A stretch of DNA of 64,000 nucleotides. Source: Stropharia rugosoannulata. Taxonomy: Eukaryota; Basidiomycota; Agaricomycetes; Agaricales; Strophariaceae. The stretch is from positions 124,001-188,000 of the forward strand of contig JANCIK010000004.1 in assembly GCA_028532985.1 (NCBI GenBank), written 5' to 3'. The translations under genes were made by a program, and so were the position numbers. Below, one piece after another: positions 46,144-59,200 of this stretch. The stretch's first letter is position 1, and each line of letters opens with the position of its first letter. Under the pieces are notes generated by a model. It saw only the letters and a list, made by a program, of their open reading frames with translations. It ran no database searches and was not told the DNA's origin.

Positions 46144-48630
46144 ATGGCCATGACGCTCCCACTCTCTCCCGCCTCCGACTCTGCCCACCCCGCATCCCCG
46201 CGCCCCGCCTCCCCCGCCAACTCCGCCTCCAACGCCGGCGCAGACGCTGATCCCAGCTCTAACAATAACGCCAACAACAATGCTAATGCCGGCAACACCG
46301 GCAACCAGAACAACCAAGCCGGTTCCACCGGCACCGCCAACGCCAGCTCGAACGCCAGCTCGAACCAGGCCACTGCGTCTGCAGGCGGTGGTGGAGCGAT
46401 GAAGCGCAAGCCGAGTCGTAGAGCCAACACCGCCGAGCGCCGCGCGACGCATAATGCAGTTGAGCGCCAACGCCGCGAGACTCTCAACGGACGATTCCTC
46501 GTACGTCTCTTTGCCCTCTCGTATCAACCAAATGACTATAACGACTAACGATTAACGGAATAAATATCACAGGACCTCGCCGCGCTCCTCCCAAACCTCT
46601 CCCAAATCCGACGCCCCTCCAAATCCTCCATCGTCAACTCCTCAATCGCCCACATCCACGCAGCGCGCCGACACCGCCAACTCGCCGCGCGCGAACTCCG
46701 GTCCGTGAAACTCGAAGCGGACGCTCTGCGGCGCGAGATCAACGAGTGGCGGGACCGCGCGGGCTTGCCGCGCGTGGAAGAGCCGGTGAGAGGGGAGGGG
46801 TTCAGTATGGTGTTGAGTGGGGAGATGGAGGTCGTTTCTGTTGTTGGTGTGCATGGAGAGGATGGAGAGGAGGATGAGGATGAGGAGATGTTGCCTGTTG
46901 GGGAGGCGCTTGGGTCTAGTGCCTCTGGCGGTGCTGGCTCTGGTGGTGCTAGTGTGCACGCGCATCACCCTGGGCATGCGGCTATGCTTGAGCGGGAGCG
47001 AGAGCGCGAGCGTGCGATGTATGCGCAGGGCGTGTATGTCGATGATGATGACGATGTGGGGCCGCCTGCTTCGGCGTATGGAGGTGTCCCGCTCGGCTAC
47101 GCCCCGCACCCGTCCCACCCGTCCCACCCTCATTCCCACCACCAGCACCAGCACCCTCATCACCAACATCAGCAGCAGCACATGCAGTACCCTCAACAAC
47201 ACCCCTCGCAACACCACCACTCGGCACAGCATTATTCTGCACAGCAGCAACAGCAGATGCGGTATTCGCAGCACCAGTCTCAGCAGCAGCAGCACCTTGC
47301 GGCGCAGATGGCCGCGGCTGCTCAGGCTCAGGCTCAGGCTCAGGCACAGGCTCAGGCTCAAATGGCTGCTGCATACGGACATGGACACGGCCCTCATAGC
47401 CATTCCCACATGCACGGCTCTCACAACAACGGGCACGCCCACGGACACAACCACGGGCACAACCACGGAAGCGCCGACCTCGACGACCCGCGCGTCGCTG
47501 CTCTCCTCCTCAAGAGCGCGGCTGCTGCTGCTGCTGCTGGGCATCATGCTGGGCACCACGGTGCTGGACATGGAGGACAGACGTATACGCCCCCGGCGAG
47601 TGCGCATGGGTTGCCTTCTTCTAACTCGAACTCGAACTCGAACGGCAACTCCGCCAACGGGCCCTCCAACGGTAACTCCAACTCCAACGGCACCTCCAAC
47701 GGTACCTCCAACGGAAACGGCAACGCGAACATGAACATGACCGCGAACTCGAACACCGCGAGCGCACAAGCCCAAGGCCGCCCATCTACCGCTGGCTCGG
47801 CCGTGAGCAGCGCCGGGTCAGGCTCGGGCTCAGGCTCGGGCGGGTCGCCTGTAGCGTCTTCTGCTGCGTTCCATATGACGCCGTTTGCGGGTCTTAATGG
47901 GATGGGCGGGATGAATGGCCTCGGTGGAGGCATGGGAGGGATGGGGATGGGGATGGGTGGGATGAACGGCCTGGGTGGTGCGATGGGTGGTGGTATGGGT
48001 ATGGGTGGAATAGGAGGAATGGGTATGGGTATGGGAGTCGGGCTGAGCGTCAACACCACCGGATCGCCTGGTAGCCCACACACCGCGCCGAGCCCTGCGA
48101 GTAGCGTCGGGAGCGCACCCCCTCTGAGCGCCGTCAGCGCCGTATCGGGCGTCAGCGCGCTCAGCGGTGTCTCCGGCGGGGGCAGCGAGCGCAGTACCGG
48201 TGCGGGTGGGAGCGCGGCGGCTTCGAACTCCAACGCGAATGCGGGCAGTGGAAACGGAGGGGGGAGAGCGAGGAGTGGGAGTGTGGTGTATGACTTATCT
48301 TCAGAGTATACCACCACCACCACCGCTTCTTCCTCTTCCACTTCGTCTGGTGCTGCGGCTGTGCCGAGGTACGGAGGTGGTGCGCCTGGTGCTGGAGGGT
48401 TTGGGATGGGTGCGTTTGGAGGGATGCAAGGGATGGGCCCGATGGGGGTTGGTGTTGGTGGGATGAATGGGATGGGGATGAACGCTGCGTTTGGCGGACA
48501 TGGTGCCCATGCGCACGGAGGTCATGGTGCCCATGGACATGGGCACGGGCACGGACACGGGCACGGACAAGTGGGCGTTGGTGTGGGTGTGGGTGTGGGC
48601 GGAGGAGGCGGGATGATGATGATGATGTGA
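46144..48630 (+). CDS. bHLH transcription factor with long low-complexity C-terminal region
   Basis: DNA-binding regulator of the basic helix-loop-helix class. Two exons, 46144-46500 and 46573-48630 (GTACGT...CACAG), joined in phase 0, give 804 residues. The intron lies inside the bHLH domain: basic region and helix 1 ERRATHNAVERQRRETLNGRF, then DLAALLPNLSQ, loop RRPSKSSIVNSS, helix 2 IAHIHAARRHRQLA. The His-Glu-Arg pattern H-x3-E-x2-R (HNAVERQR) is that of E-box binders. The helix after it is charged and could extend dimerisation. The rest is Gln/His-rich, Asn/Ser-rich (NSNSN), Gly/Met-rich (GGMGMGM) and ends in His-Gly repeats and MMMMM*. The N-terminus is Ala/Asn/Pro-rich. Similar fungal bHLH proteins exist, but I cannot assign a named orthologue. 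Confidence 0.86.
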
Positions 48631-50116
48631 GCGTGCGCGTGCGCGCTTGTGTTGTTTGAGTCCTGTTCTTTTTTCCTTTCCCTATCCCTCGATTTTTTTT
48701 CGCGTTGTATACCCACCCCACTTCCGCCGTTCTGCTTTTTCTGCTCGACGTCATCTTAGACTCTCCGCCTGCCTGCCTGATTCGCCTACCTGATTAGACC
48801 ACCGCCCCGCCCCCGCCTTGGCTCAACTTATGGACTCTCCCACTCTGTTCGCCTTGCCTTATCTATCTATTGCCCCGACCCGCCTTATTGCCCAAACTCG
48901 ACTCGACTCGACTCGACTAGTACACCTATGCCCCTATCCTGGTTTCTATCTGTTATTCTATGCCTTGACGTCGACCCCTCCCATCCCATCCCATCTTCCC
49001 CGTCCCCGTCCACCACCAACCACTGCTGGACCGCAAGGCATCACCGGCACCGAATTCGCGCGCGCGCATCGGGTTGCCGCTTCGGCGCTCCGGGCCTTTT
49101 ATCCGGTCGTTTGTACCCGGTGGAGAAAAGAGGAGTCGGGGATGGATGTACCCGAACCCGTCCTCTCTGCGGCAGCGTGGTTTATCGCTATCGACTCGAC
49201 GCTCCGTTCGACGCGCGACTTGGTTTTACATATTTGGTCCGCGGCGCGCGCCTCGATCGGGCTCCGGACTCCGGACTATGCAGTCTGGACCAGACTGGGA
49301 CGCTATCCCTCCCTCCCGCCCCTCTCCCTCCCTCCCTGCGATGGTGTTGTACACAATTAACCAACCAACCATTATCTATATATCTAATATGTACCGCTCT
49401 TTCTCTCTTTCTCGTCGATCGTCGATAACCCCCACACCCTATCGAACCACATACGCCCTACCACCCCCAGTGTATCCACTACGCACCCATCTACCATCTA
49501 CTACCCCTATGCCCGCTCTGTCCTGTTTGTTGTTTGAAGTTGAAGGTTGATATTGATGTACGAGAGACGCCCCCGCCTGTCTGCGCGGGTGTTGTTGTTG
49601 TTGTTACTTGCTAAAAGATGTTGTTTGTCGTGTGCTGAAGATGTTATGTGTTAAAAGATGTTGTTTGGTATGACATACATACATACATACATACTACATA
49701 CCGGACTTGGTTCGTTATATGAAGAGGAGTGTACAGTGTAGTAGAAAAGGCCCGGCCGCGCACGAAAGCGCACGAGCTCAAAATGTTTCTGGTTCCTTGC
49801 ATGTGCTAGGCAGTCCGCTGGCTCGAATCGAGAAGGCGGACTGGGCTGGTGCTGGCTGTCCGCTCGTTATTTACCTAGTATGTTTTTTTTTTGTATTTTT
49901 GGTTTGTGATAATGTATGGATAGTTGTACGTATCCTATGGGTGGGAGTGGGAGTGGGAGTCGAGTGAGGAAGTTGAGTAAGGCTGAGTATCTTCGAAATA
50001 AATTCTTTTCCTAGGTAGGCAGTGGCCCCAGGGCTCAAGACACAGCGGTTGTATTCAGAGATATATACATAGTATAAGTAATTAGATGAAGTGTCTTTGG
50101 TCTTTAACTTTGAGCT
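48631..50116. other. Downstream of bHLH gene, no further gene supported
   Basis: Low-complexity tracts (CTCGA repeats near 48900; ACAT tetranucleotides at 49673-49696). Three overlapping open frames at 48.8-49.55 kb share the same compositional bias and no motif; they are probably chance frames in GC-rich 3' sequence. Confidence 0.45.
49673..49696 (+). repeat. (ACAT)n microsatellite
   Basis: Five to six uninterrupted ACAT units. Confidence 0.75.
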
Positions 50117-50220
50117 CAGCGCCACTCCCTAGTACCGCATTGCCGCCGCGTATGGGTGGTATTGCGCGTCCTGCCATAGAGCCCAGGGTAGGTTGCTTAG
50201 AAGGGTTTTGGGACCGATTC
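50117..50220 (+). repeat. Tandem duplicated block, copy 1
   Basis: Begins CAGCGCCACTCCCTA and ends TTTTGGGACCGATTC. The same landmarks recur at 50281-50392, about 164 bp downstream, with internal differences. Confidence 0.75.
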
Positions 50221-50280
50221 ATAAACTAGTATAACTTGTAGAGCTCCGGTCGTAATTACATTAATCCAGAGACCCCGCGC

Positions 50281-50392
50281 CAGCGCCACTCCCTACATCG
50301 CCCGGGCCGGGACCGATGCGTATTGGGTAGTATTGCGCATAGTACGCAGTACCCTGGGTAGACTACCTTAGCAGGGTTTTTGGGACCGATTC
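50281..50392 (+). repeat. Tandem duplicated block, copy 2
   Basis: Second copy of the block at 50117-50220; shares its ends and an internal GTATTGCGC segment. Confidence 0.75.
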
Positions 50393-51869
50393 TCAGCGCA
50401 GTTACAATGATAAAGCAGGACAGAGTGGACCAGTGGGTTCGGAATCTCCCACAGTGCACGTTTTTGCCTTCTTGTCTTGCGTGACCGCCTCTAGGGCTCC
50501 AGGGGTATATTCGAAAGGTATGTGAGGTGCAGGTCGGCCCTCCCGAGCCCGGGCCCGGGTGATGCGGCCAGCGATGGCCTTCAAGCGAGGAGGTTCAGAG
50601 ACGGATGGTTACGAGTATGTAGAGTACATGGTGAGGCGACTTCACCGCATACATAGTGTAAAGTACCTTACGAAAGGTTTATGCGGTACGCCGTGTAGAG
50701 AGCCCTGAGGCTTGCCTTTAACGCTAACGGCGTACTTGAGACAGATGGCGCACGCCGTCGTACCCATACCCAGGCTTATCTTCCTTACCCGCGGCGGCCG
50801 CCAACGCGCACCCACGGGCGATGGCGGCTGTGGCACCACGCAAAGTCAGAGTATGTATTCTACATAGTAACTATGAAGACTGAATGTACATAGGACATAC
50901 GCCCTCCCACGTCTCCTCCCGTCGCAGGCTGTCACGACGGTACGGGTGCGCTGTCAGTCTGAAGTCAAAAAAACTGATCATCGTTCGTCGTCCCTTGCGT
51001 TATCGCTGCAGATAAAGGGGCAACGATGTCTCCCGTTTCGTTTTCGTGCTTATCTGCCAGGGTTACTACCGTACTGTGACCGTCGGGAGATCCGCGCGCG
51101 CAAGTAACAATTTACAAGACGTGCTGCTTGGGATCGGATCCACCTGAAGTACAGCTTGTCTCTCTCCACTCTACGTTTTATCGTGCGAAGCGAGCCGAGT
51201 AGGTACGCAGCTGATGATTAGACTAGGCTGGAGTGGGCTGTTTGGATGGATAAAGACAAGACGGGAAGAAGAGTTGTGCGAAGGCACGCGGTGATAGGCG
51301 CGCAGGTACGCATCACGCGTCGTAGGTTTCATCATTCCACGCCGCCGCTTCTAGCATGCGTTTTTGTTAAATGTCTCTGGGATTCGGGGGTGCCTCTGCC
51401 CTTGGACTTGTCCTTACTGAGCTAGGATAAGACCTGAAGCTTGAAGGTCTGATCATTGATGAATGTCCCTACTAAGTACCTAGCAAGCGAAGTACGTACG
51501 TACCTAACGTTTGTGTTTTATTTATACATGGACGAAAATATGTGTGTATGTAGATACGCATCGCGTATGTATTTTGTTAACTTGTACATCAACACATCTC
51601 GGCGCCTCTGCGAAAACTACGCGGGCGGCGGTGATGCATGTATGTACATACTCAACTGCGCAGATCCGCTGCGGGTTGGATAAGTCAACCCGAGTCCGTC
51701 GCGCATCCTTAGGGACTGGCATTCGGGCATCCCACTGGACGATCCCCACCGCCGCAGTGCTATTAACAGTTGGCCCAAGTGCATTCCTTCACCGTCTACA
51801 TTGCGTGCGGCTCTACATAGAGTAAACAAGCGGGCCGCCAATGCCGTGAGCGCGGACGCGGATCAAGGA
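50393..51869. other. Gene-poor region, nothing recognised
   Basis: Short open frames only, without motifs. Confidence 0.5.
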
Positions 51870-53230
51870 TGGCGACATTACGCTCGACCCCCCGATGGGG
51901 TCGGCATGCCGGCTGTCGCCTGGACAGCTTTGGAAATTGGTACATAGCAGCGGCGGCGGCGATAGGCGCATTCGCGTACTTACACGAGTGTGGGGTGGGG
52001 GTATCTTCGTGCAATTTCCTCGAGGCAATATACTGAGGGCAATATGTAGAAAGTGGTGGCGTCGCGATACTACCAGTAACCAGAGTACATTGAGGGGGTG
52101 ACTGACGATGGTTTTTCAGTTAATCGGCCAGACGCCTCCAACCGCACTTTAGTGCGCCCGGGATAGTCAATTACCGGTATCCGGTTCGTTGCGCGGCGAC
52201 GCCGCCGTACAAAGTTACTTATTCGCAGAGCGCTCATATCCTCGAAGTATGGTTTGCGGAGGGAGACAGTGGCCACAGAATGGAGCTGCGAAACAGGAGT
52301 ACGAGCTATGAATGTATTGGGATGCGATTCAGAGCGACTAATTAGTTATTCAGCTCCCCTGGACACAGGACCGTCTGTCTACGGGGGCCGTCTACTGTGA
52401 TTTTGCCTCAGGCTGTCATTATTTTCGACACTACATATTCGCATTGGAATATCGATATCTGCGACATCAGAAGCGACCTTGATAAGTACTACATTGTATG
52501 CACGTATGTAGCAACCTAACCTTCTTTGCGATCTGCGTAAACATCGTTCTGGAAACTCCCGACGAGTCTGACGAGACATTTACATACTACTGACATCAAT
52601 GATCGCACAATCTATGAAGCCAATATATATTTGTTCACTTCCAGGGCTGAAGCCTGCTGAAGCTGAATGTTGATCACTTGATGCTATCTTAGGGAAGCAG
52701 GGATTGCAGCGAAAGGACAGTAGCCCAAGTAACATCTCATCTGTCTAATCCTCCGATGTTATCCCACCCATCACCAGTTTCAAAAATAAATTCACATACG
52801 TATTGTATGAGACGTTTACTCGACTCTTGCTCGACGCTGCCCTTGCAGGCTCGCTTCGCTGGCGTACGGTGATATCCGCTATGGGAATTTATTCAGGCAG
52901 AACAATTTACGCAGGTAGTACACTTATGTACGTACACACTTGGCGCAGCAGGACCCACTCGGCGAGCTCGGGCGGAAAGAAGATAAAATAGTACAATCTT
53001 ATACTAAGTTTATAATGTAAGAGACAGATGACTGCCTTATACTACCTATCCATCTTGTGTCTGCATCACTGCTTGCTCCCAGCGAGCTCTGTCTGTTGTT
53101 CTGCTTCCGTTTACTAGGAGACATCTATATAAATGCCTCTGACACGTTTTGATACTGGGATAACCGCTGTTTGATGTCCCGGACAATCATGAAAGGTGCC
53201 ATCGCGACTGAGGTTAGATGGACTTGGAGA
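51870..53230 (+). repeat. Diverged segment, inverted copy of 28255-29560 (copy B)
   Basis: Aligns along about 1.3 kb to the reverse complement of 28255-29560. In this copy the plus strand keeps a few open exon-like pieces: NWYIAAAAAIGAFAYLHE near 51.95 kb, a stretch ending PQNGAAKQEYE near 52.31 kb and SNLTFFAICVNIVLETP near 52.53 kb. These look like membrane segments of a gene, but no complete gene can be built and no family is recognised. Confidence 0.58.
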
Positions 53231-56200
53231 AGTGCTATTTTTTGAAAAATCATCAAGCTAACGAGTTGGACGCAAATTTATCGCACAGTTCCGTAGAACA
53301 GACCAAAATTATTTATACTACACCACCGCAAATCTCACTTCCGCCGCTTGTGGCATGACTCTTGCCCTTTTTGAAATAAAGATGTGAAAGGATAGCGTGT
53401 CTATTTATAGTTTGCATACAAACTATGGTAATGGTGCAAGTCACTAGGCCGTTGAGTTGCTACAGCACAGGATGAGACAGAGCTGAATCTACAATGACGA
53501 GCACTTTCTGTGCAGAAGGAAGCGAATGGAGTAAGGAGAGCATCACGAGGAATCAGTAGAACAATTGTAGCAAGATTGATAAGTCGCACCCGTGCTGACG
53601 CCCTTTGTACTTTACTTGTACTAGTCTACATCCAAGAAATATGGATGATCAAATGAAGAATCACCTGCCTCAGTGCCGTTGTGGTGCCGCCGAGATACTT
53701 TAAATTTGTTTAGCACGAGACATTACCTTGGGACATGCCCCGTTGAACATGATTGGAAGGCATAGGAGGTCTGTGTCATCGGAGCTAACGACCCAAATGC
53801 CGTGTCAAAGAGAGATTGGCTGGCACTATTGAATGATATACTACTGAATGATATACCGCAGCTCTCGTGACGAGCTAGGAGCATGCTCTGAGTCGCCCCC
53901 CTAAGGATGTGTCCATAATTCACGGATGGCCGGGAACGCCCATCATGTATAGTACACCGATGCCAAAGAGACACGGGCGCTCGTCGAGAAGCTTTGTCAG
54001 TCTGCTCGGCCAGCCCATAGACAGTGTTTGATTCATTGAGTGCTTCGCTTTGTGCCGGGCCTTGTATTGAACATGGGGCAGGCAGATGCTTATATTCTCG
54101 TGTTCTCCCATGTGGGTAATGTGGGAAACCAATTTGAATGAGTTATTGGGTTGAAGAAAAGCGACGATATAAGACAATAGTAGACGTACCAGAAAGTGCT
54201 AATGACGGTATCGCTTAATTCACGACTCCGGTACCGCAGCTCGCTGCGAATATGAGATTGGGAACGGAATCTTTAGGCAGTAATTGTAAGAGCAATACTC
54301 TCGAGTAGTGAGCAATCTCTAATGGACTGATAGTTGACTGGCACAGTCTGTTTAACTTGAATCCAACAAATGGTCAGAGAGAGATATATGAGCATGTTAT
54401 CACATATGTACATAGAACACCTCCGAGTCGAGAAGAACACCTCGCAGTTTGCGCGTAGTATAGCAGATTGCAGTGCCGCCTCGTGCCGTCGATGCCGATC
54501 CCTACATGGGGAAAGTACCATATCTCTCCAGGTTAGTTTTCCACACTGAGTCGGGTCTGCTAAGTCCTTATTTGTCTTGCTAAGTCAGACGAAAGACTAA
54601 CTCACATTTCGCTTACGACATTCGTTCAAGCCAATATACGTTTCGCATCAAGCCCGATCAAAGATAAGAGATCTCAGTGAAGAGATCCTGATCACGGTAT
54701 CGCTATCCAAGTTGGCTACAAGTCAAAATACGGAGCTTGTTTCTGCAATGGGATTGTCATCCTGCTACGAGACTTTAAAATACAGAAGTTATGAGAAGTA
54801 AAAGGATGGCAATAGGGGGCTATCTCTTGCAGATTTGTATGCAAATATTTACATATACAACTTCATGTGCTGGTCAACCTGCAGCGTACAGACCTGTGTG
54901 TGGTTGGCCTGCGACGCATCGGACGTGTATACGCTTGTATATGTCTCAACTAATTATTTAAACACCGAATATAGTAGCCGTACAAAAAAATCCGTTATGT
55001 ATATGGCTTCACCGGAGGCCCGGAGTCTCCTCGATCTAACTCCAGATTATGGGCTCAGAAAGTTCAGTCTAGCTCGAGTCTAAGAGAACCTAACAGTATT
55101 TTCAAGGAAGTTGCCTTATGTTTCTAGGTTTAATTTGAGGTGTGAATGCCACTACCGTTACTGGTTGCTTGAAGTCATTCACGAAGCAGAAAAAACACAG
55201 TGACAGGCCAGTCAAGAAGGCATAGAGAATCGTGTAACAAGGCCGTGTAGTAGGTGCTACATAGTGCTTAATAGACATACACCATGCACTATGGACGACT
55301 GAACTATTGAACATATAAATGCTAATGCTAACACATGATTGTTAACAGGCTAACCATGGTGACTTAAATAACAGAACTGTTACAGAAGATAGATTTTTTT
55401 CTTCATGCACTGGTTCTTCTTCTAATGCCTTCGTGTCTTCTCTCTATCCTTTGATGCCGTTGTTTACTCTCTGCGGCCAACTGCGTCTCAGCTAAATGCA
55501 ATACAACACCGAACAGCGTGTATCGGAACACAGGACCATGTACATAGTATGTAGTAGGGATGCATCGGTATTGCAAATACATGATAGCCGGACCTTGCAA
55601 TAAAACGCAAACAAGGATTTACCAGACTGAATAGGTCAAGCCTTACTTTGTTTTTTCCACAGACAAGTTGCAACCCCACTGAGCGAAAGAAAATTTACAT
55701 CTGGGATACTAGTCGGTACTTGGAAAAAAGAGACTGGCTGATGCGTCGGCATCGCATCACTGTTCGCGGTACTATATGATCAACGTTAGCGCTGAAGCGC
55801 TGATGCATTCAAGGAGCCCAGAGCCTGCAGTCAGTGATTATGCTTTTCTTTCGGACCGCTGGGGTACTGGTAATACCTAATTGAACGTAAGTTGTACTTT
55901 GCAAGGCTATGCAGCCCTACTATGTAGGAGGCGGTATGTATACTAAATTAGCCCAGCCTCTGTCGGCCTCAGTGCTTACCGATCTATAAGCCCCAGAAAT
56001 AGAACATTCCCTGTTATGTCGAGACGTCTTGGCGTGGCGTGCGTGTCCGAACGCACTGCGCCACTCGGGCGACGTGAGTGCGGTCAGCTATAAATAAGAG
56101 TCATTGTTATTGTAGCATTGTTTATGTAGAAGCAAATTTATATTTTACGAACATTGTTATGTGTCCTGCTCTGTTACTTAGGCCTTAGGGGTGGTTCATT

Positions 56201-59200
56201 CCGGACCTGCCATTTTCAAATCAAAAGTTAGTATAGGCCATATCAATCGAGTACTTTGATGGTGATAGCTGTGTTGGTGGTGTAAAGTTAAGTTGTACTT
56301 GAAGAGACGTGACACCAGGTTGATAAGGCTGTGTGGCATGGGAGACATGCAGACAGATCGACAGAAGCGGGCAGAAACCAACTACCAGTCATCAAAACAT
56401 GCTCCTGTAGACTTGGTACCAATTTTTGACATACCCACGCTCGCGGGTAGTATGTAGATAATCTTTCAGGTTGCTTTCTTGTCCTCACCTTATAATACAA
56501 TACAAAGAATTTACATTAAAATACATTGAACCTCACCTACTAGTAAGCATTCTTGCAATCGTCTAATTAAAGCCTTCAATAAGACTTCTACATGGATGAG
56601 TCAACGTCGCTTCTGCGATAGATAGAAGAACTTCGAGATGCATTGAATGAGTAATCTTTCTACTGCTCCCCTCTGTTCTACGGCACGGCAACAGTGCATC
56701 GATGGTAATGATATATATTTGCGAGGATACAATGAAGTCAGAGGTTTCCCCGCGTCGTGCCACGTCGCCGCTGGTATTTCGTACCCGCGGTAGCAATATA
56801 GACCTTATTCTTTGGTGGGAATGAGATGCTTCGAAGCCAAGTCAAGTTGACTTGCGGGTCCGCAAAACGCAGAATGAAAACAATATTGCATGACATTGTC
56901 GATTCCGCCATGTACCCGCCTTACCCATGGGTTCTATGCAGTGCACTTATCAAATCGATTAATGTGTGGGTAAGACAGGGTATAAATTCTGTCACTGCTA
57001 CATAACTTCGTTCTACTTAATTCCACTGACATTAGCGACTGCACCCGTTCCCGCTTTTTATAGTGCGGCAAGGTCAGAGGACACATAATATACGTGCTAT
57101 TTATAGATCTACAACATAAAGATAACTTCGGCCTTTGCTGTGCTGGGCGATCTGGGGCACAACAGGTAGGCACTGACTTGCTTGCGCCACCGAATTATTT
57201 GTGGTTGGTATCCCCGAGACGCACCCCTCTAACTTCCTTCCGCTCTTACCGTGTATAGCGAGCCTACCCCCACGCTTACCAGGGGAGAATACTCTGTAAC
57301 ATGCCAATAATCGAGTATTAATTACGGCAGAGTAGGCCGCGGTCCGGAGCTAATTCAGGCTATGAGTGTAGATAAGAGAGATTTAGGGTAGTGTGAGGTT
57401 TTCTGGTCTAAAGGAGCCAGCGTGGCGGGCGTATCGCGCTCTATAAGACTATAGTATCCAGGTCCAGGGGCACAAACTCCACGTATGTAGTCATTATCTA
57501 CGTACACGTCCAGGCCAATGTCCTTGTTTACTCTACTGAAGAGGGATGATGTAGCTACCTGCTCTTCAACGGAGTCTGCGGAGACTGGACGGTGTTTGCG
57601 GGGTGGCGTAATCCTTGCCAGGAGTTCAAGACTTCAACCTTCAAGTTCTTTCATTTGCTCAGGCGGCTCGATAACGTTAGCGCTTCATGCCAAAATCCAG
57701 CTCTTCGAACGAGGTCACGCGCCCCGAGCTTCCCTAAGCTCCGGCGCTGTTGCCGTACAATTACGCTCGCCCGTCATTTAAATATGTGCGATGCCGTTTG
57801 GGTCTTCCTTGTCTTGGTTTACACCCCATCTAGTTAAGTCGGAGCCTGCGCTGAGGTGGATATTTATGTTTTGAACTTCTTTTGTAGCGTATAACTGCTC
57901 AGACGCGACCCCAGGATAAAATAAGTTCCAAGGTAACAAATACATACATACTATGTAATTATGGCTATGGTCGAGGATAAGTACATTCAAAGGTGGAGCA
58001 GGATTCTCCGATAATGATGAAATTGAATGTGCTGTCGTTGACAGCGTTTGGGGCTCCTCTTTGAGCGCTAGCCCGTAGACTGAAGGCTGAAGCTATGCGC
58101 TGTTGAAAATTGCTTTCGAATACAGGGGTCAGGAGCTTGTACCGTTGCAATGGTAGACAAAGTGGCAGCTCTCCGCAGAGATCGGTCATCAGTAAGTGCC
58201 ACTGCATTTAAAGTCCTCATAGTAGTCCATTAAAAGAGGAGTGGGGACACCGTTTAGTAAGATTACTCCCTGTAGTAATTTTCCCCCGGACAGCGTGAGT
58301 GTGCCAAACATTTTCAGAGCGGCACTTATCTAATGCACGGAGTATGCAACGCTCAGAGTCGAGCGCTCATCTGCCACATTGAACTTTGCAAGCGCCTGAG
58401 GTACTATGGAATTCCATTCATGTTTCCGTCTCTGGCTCACTAGATGACTTATCATGACTTATTTGACATGATATTGTGATACGAATAGTTATAGCCTTGC
58501 TTGGTTACTATTCATGGTACACTTTACTGTCTTCGCCGACGTACGGTGGCATGATGCTAATATATGCTGTAAAGATAAGTCCACCCGGGCCGGATCGAGT
58601 CCGGCTTCGCATCGAATAGATTATCTTTGGAGATTACAGACTGCAGCTTACTGCAGCACAGTCGGCATTTAGAAAGCTTTATCGTGTCCCTGCCATTTGT
58701 TACAGGACAGAATTTGACCGGCCCAATAGCAACCAATTTCCGGGATATGTTCCCTTGACAAGACAAGCCGGGCTGGAAATCTCTGGAAATGTAGGATAAT
58801 GGTAGTTGTACCTAGGGAATACTTAGCATGGACTAATCGGGATATGCAGGCTTAACCACTATGTTGGTCCCAGTAGACATAGCATAAATATTGATGGCCC
58901 TGGCGGGCGATATACTGCGATATGACGATCAACCGCACGTTGACGCCACGTGGGATGGTATATATGCCAACGGTGGACGACGGACGACGGTGAATTGATG
59001 GACGATCGAGAACAGCGTCGATTATTGGAGGTGCGCCCTATGTGCTAAGATGTACTGCCGGCTTTGCAGGCGCGTGTGTCTGCTGGTGTGCCCAAAACAC
59101 CGTCGAAGAGCCTTCCAAAGGTATGAAGAATACTTTAGCTTCGGCGCTTGAATGGAAAGTTGATCGCACATGTATTGTTGACTAGTTTTGTAAATTTTAG

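Noticed and set aside
46642..48754. Long frames antisense to, or shifted in, the bHLH gene
   Set aside because: Arise from GC-rich repeats; only the bHLH frame has a domain and a consistent splice site.
48818..49550. Three overlapping plus-strand frames of 158-180 codons after the bHLH gene
   Set aside because: All three frames are open together and none has domain features; best read as 3' flanking sequence.
57355..57630. 92-codon open frame on the minus strand without ATG, reading VYVDNDYIRGVCAPGPGYY in the middle
   Set aside because: Looks protein-like, but frames of this length are common by chance here. The only way to add an ATG needs a weak AAG acceptor, and no family is recognised.
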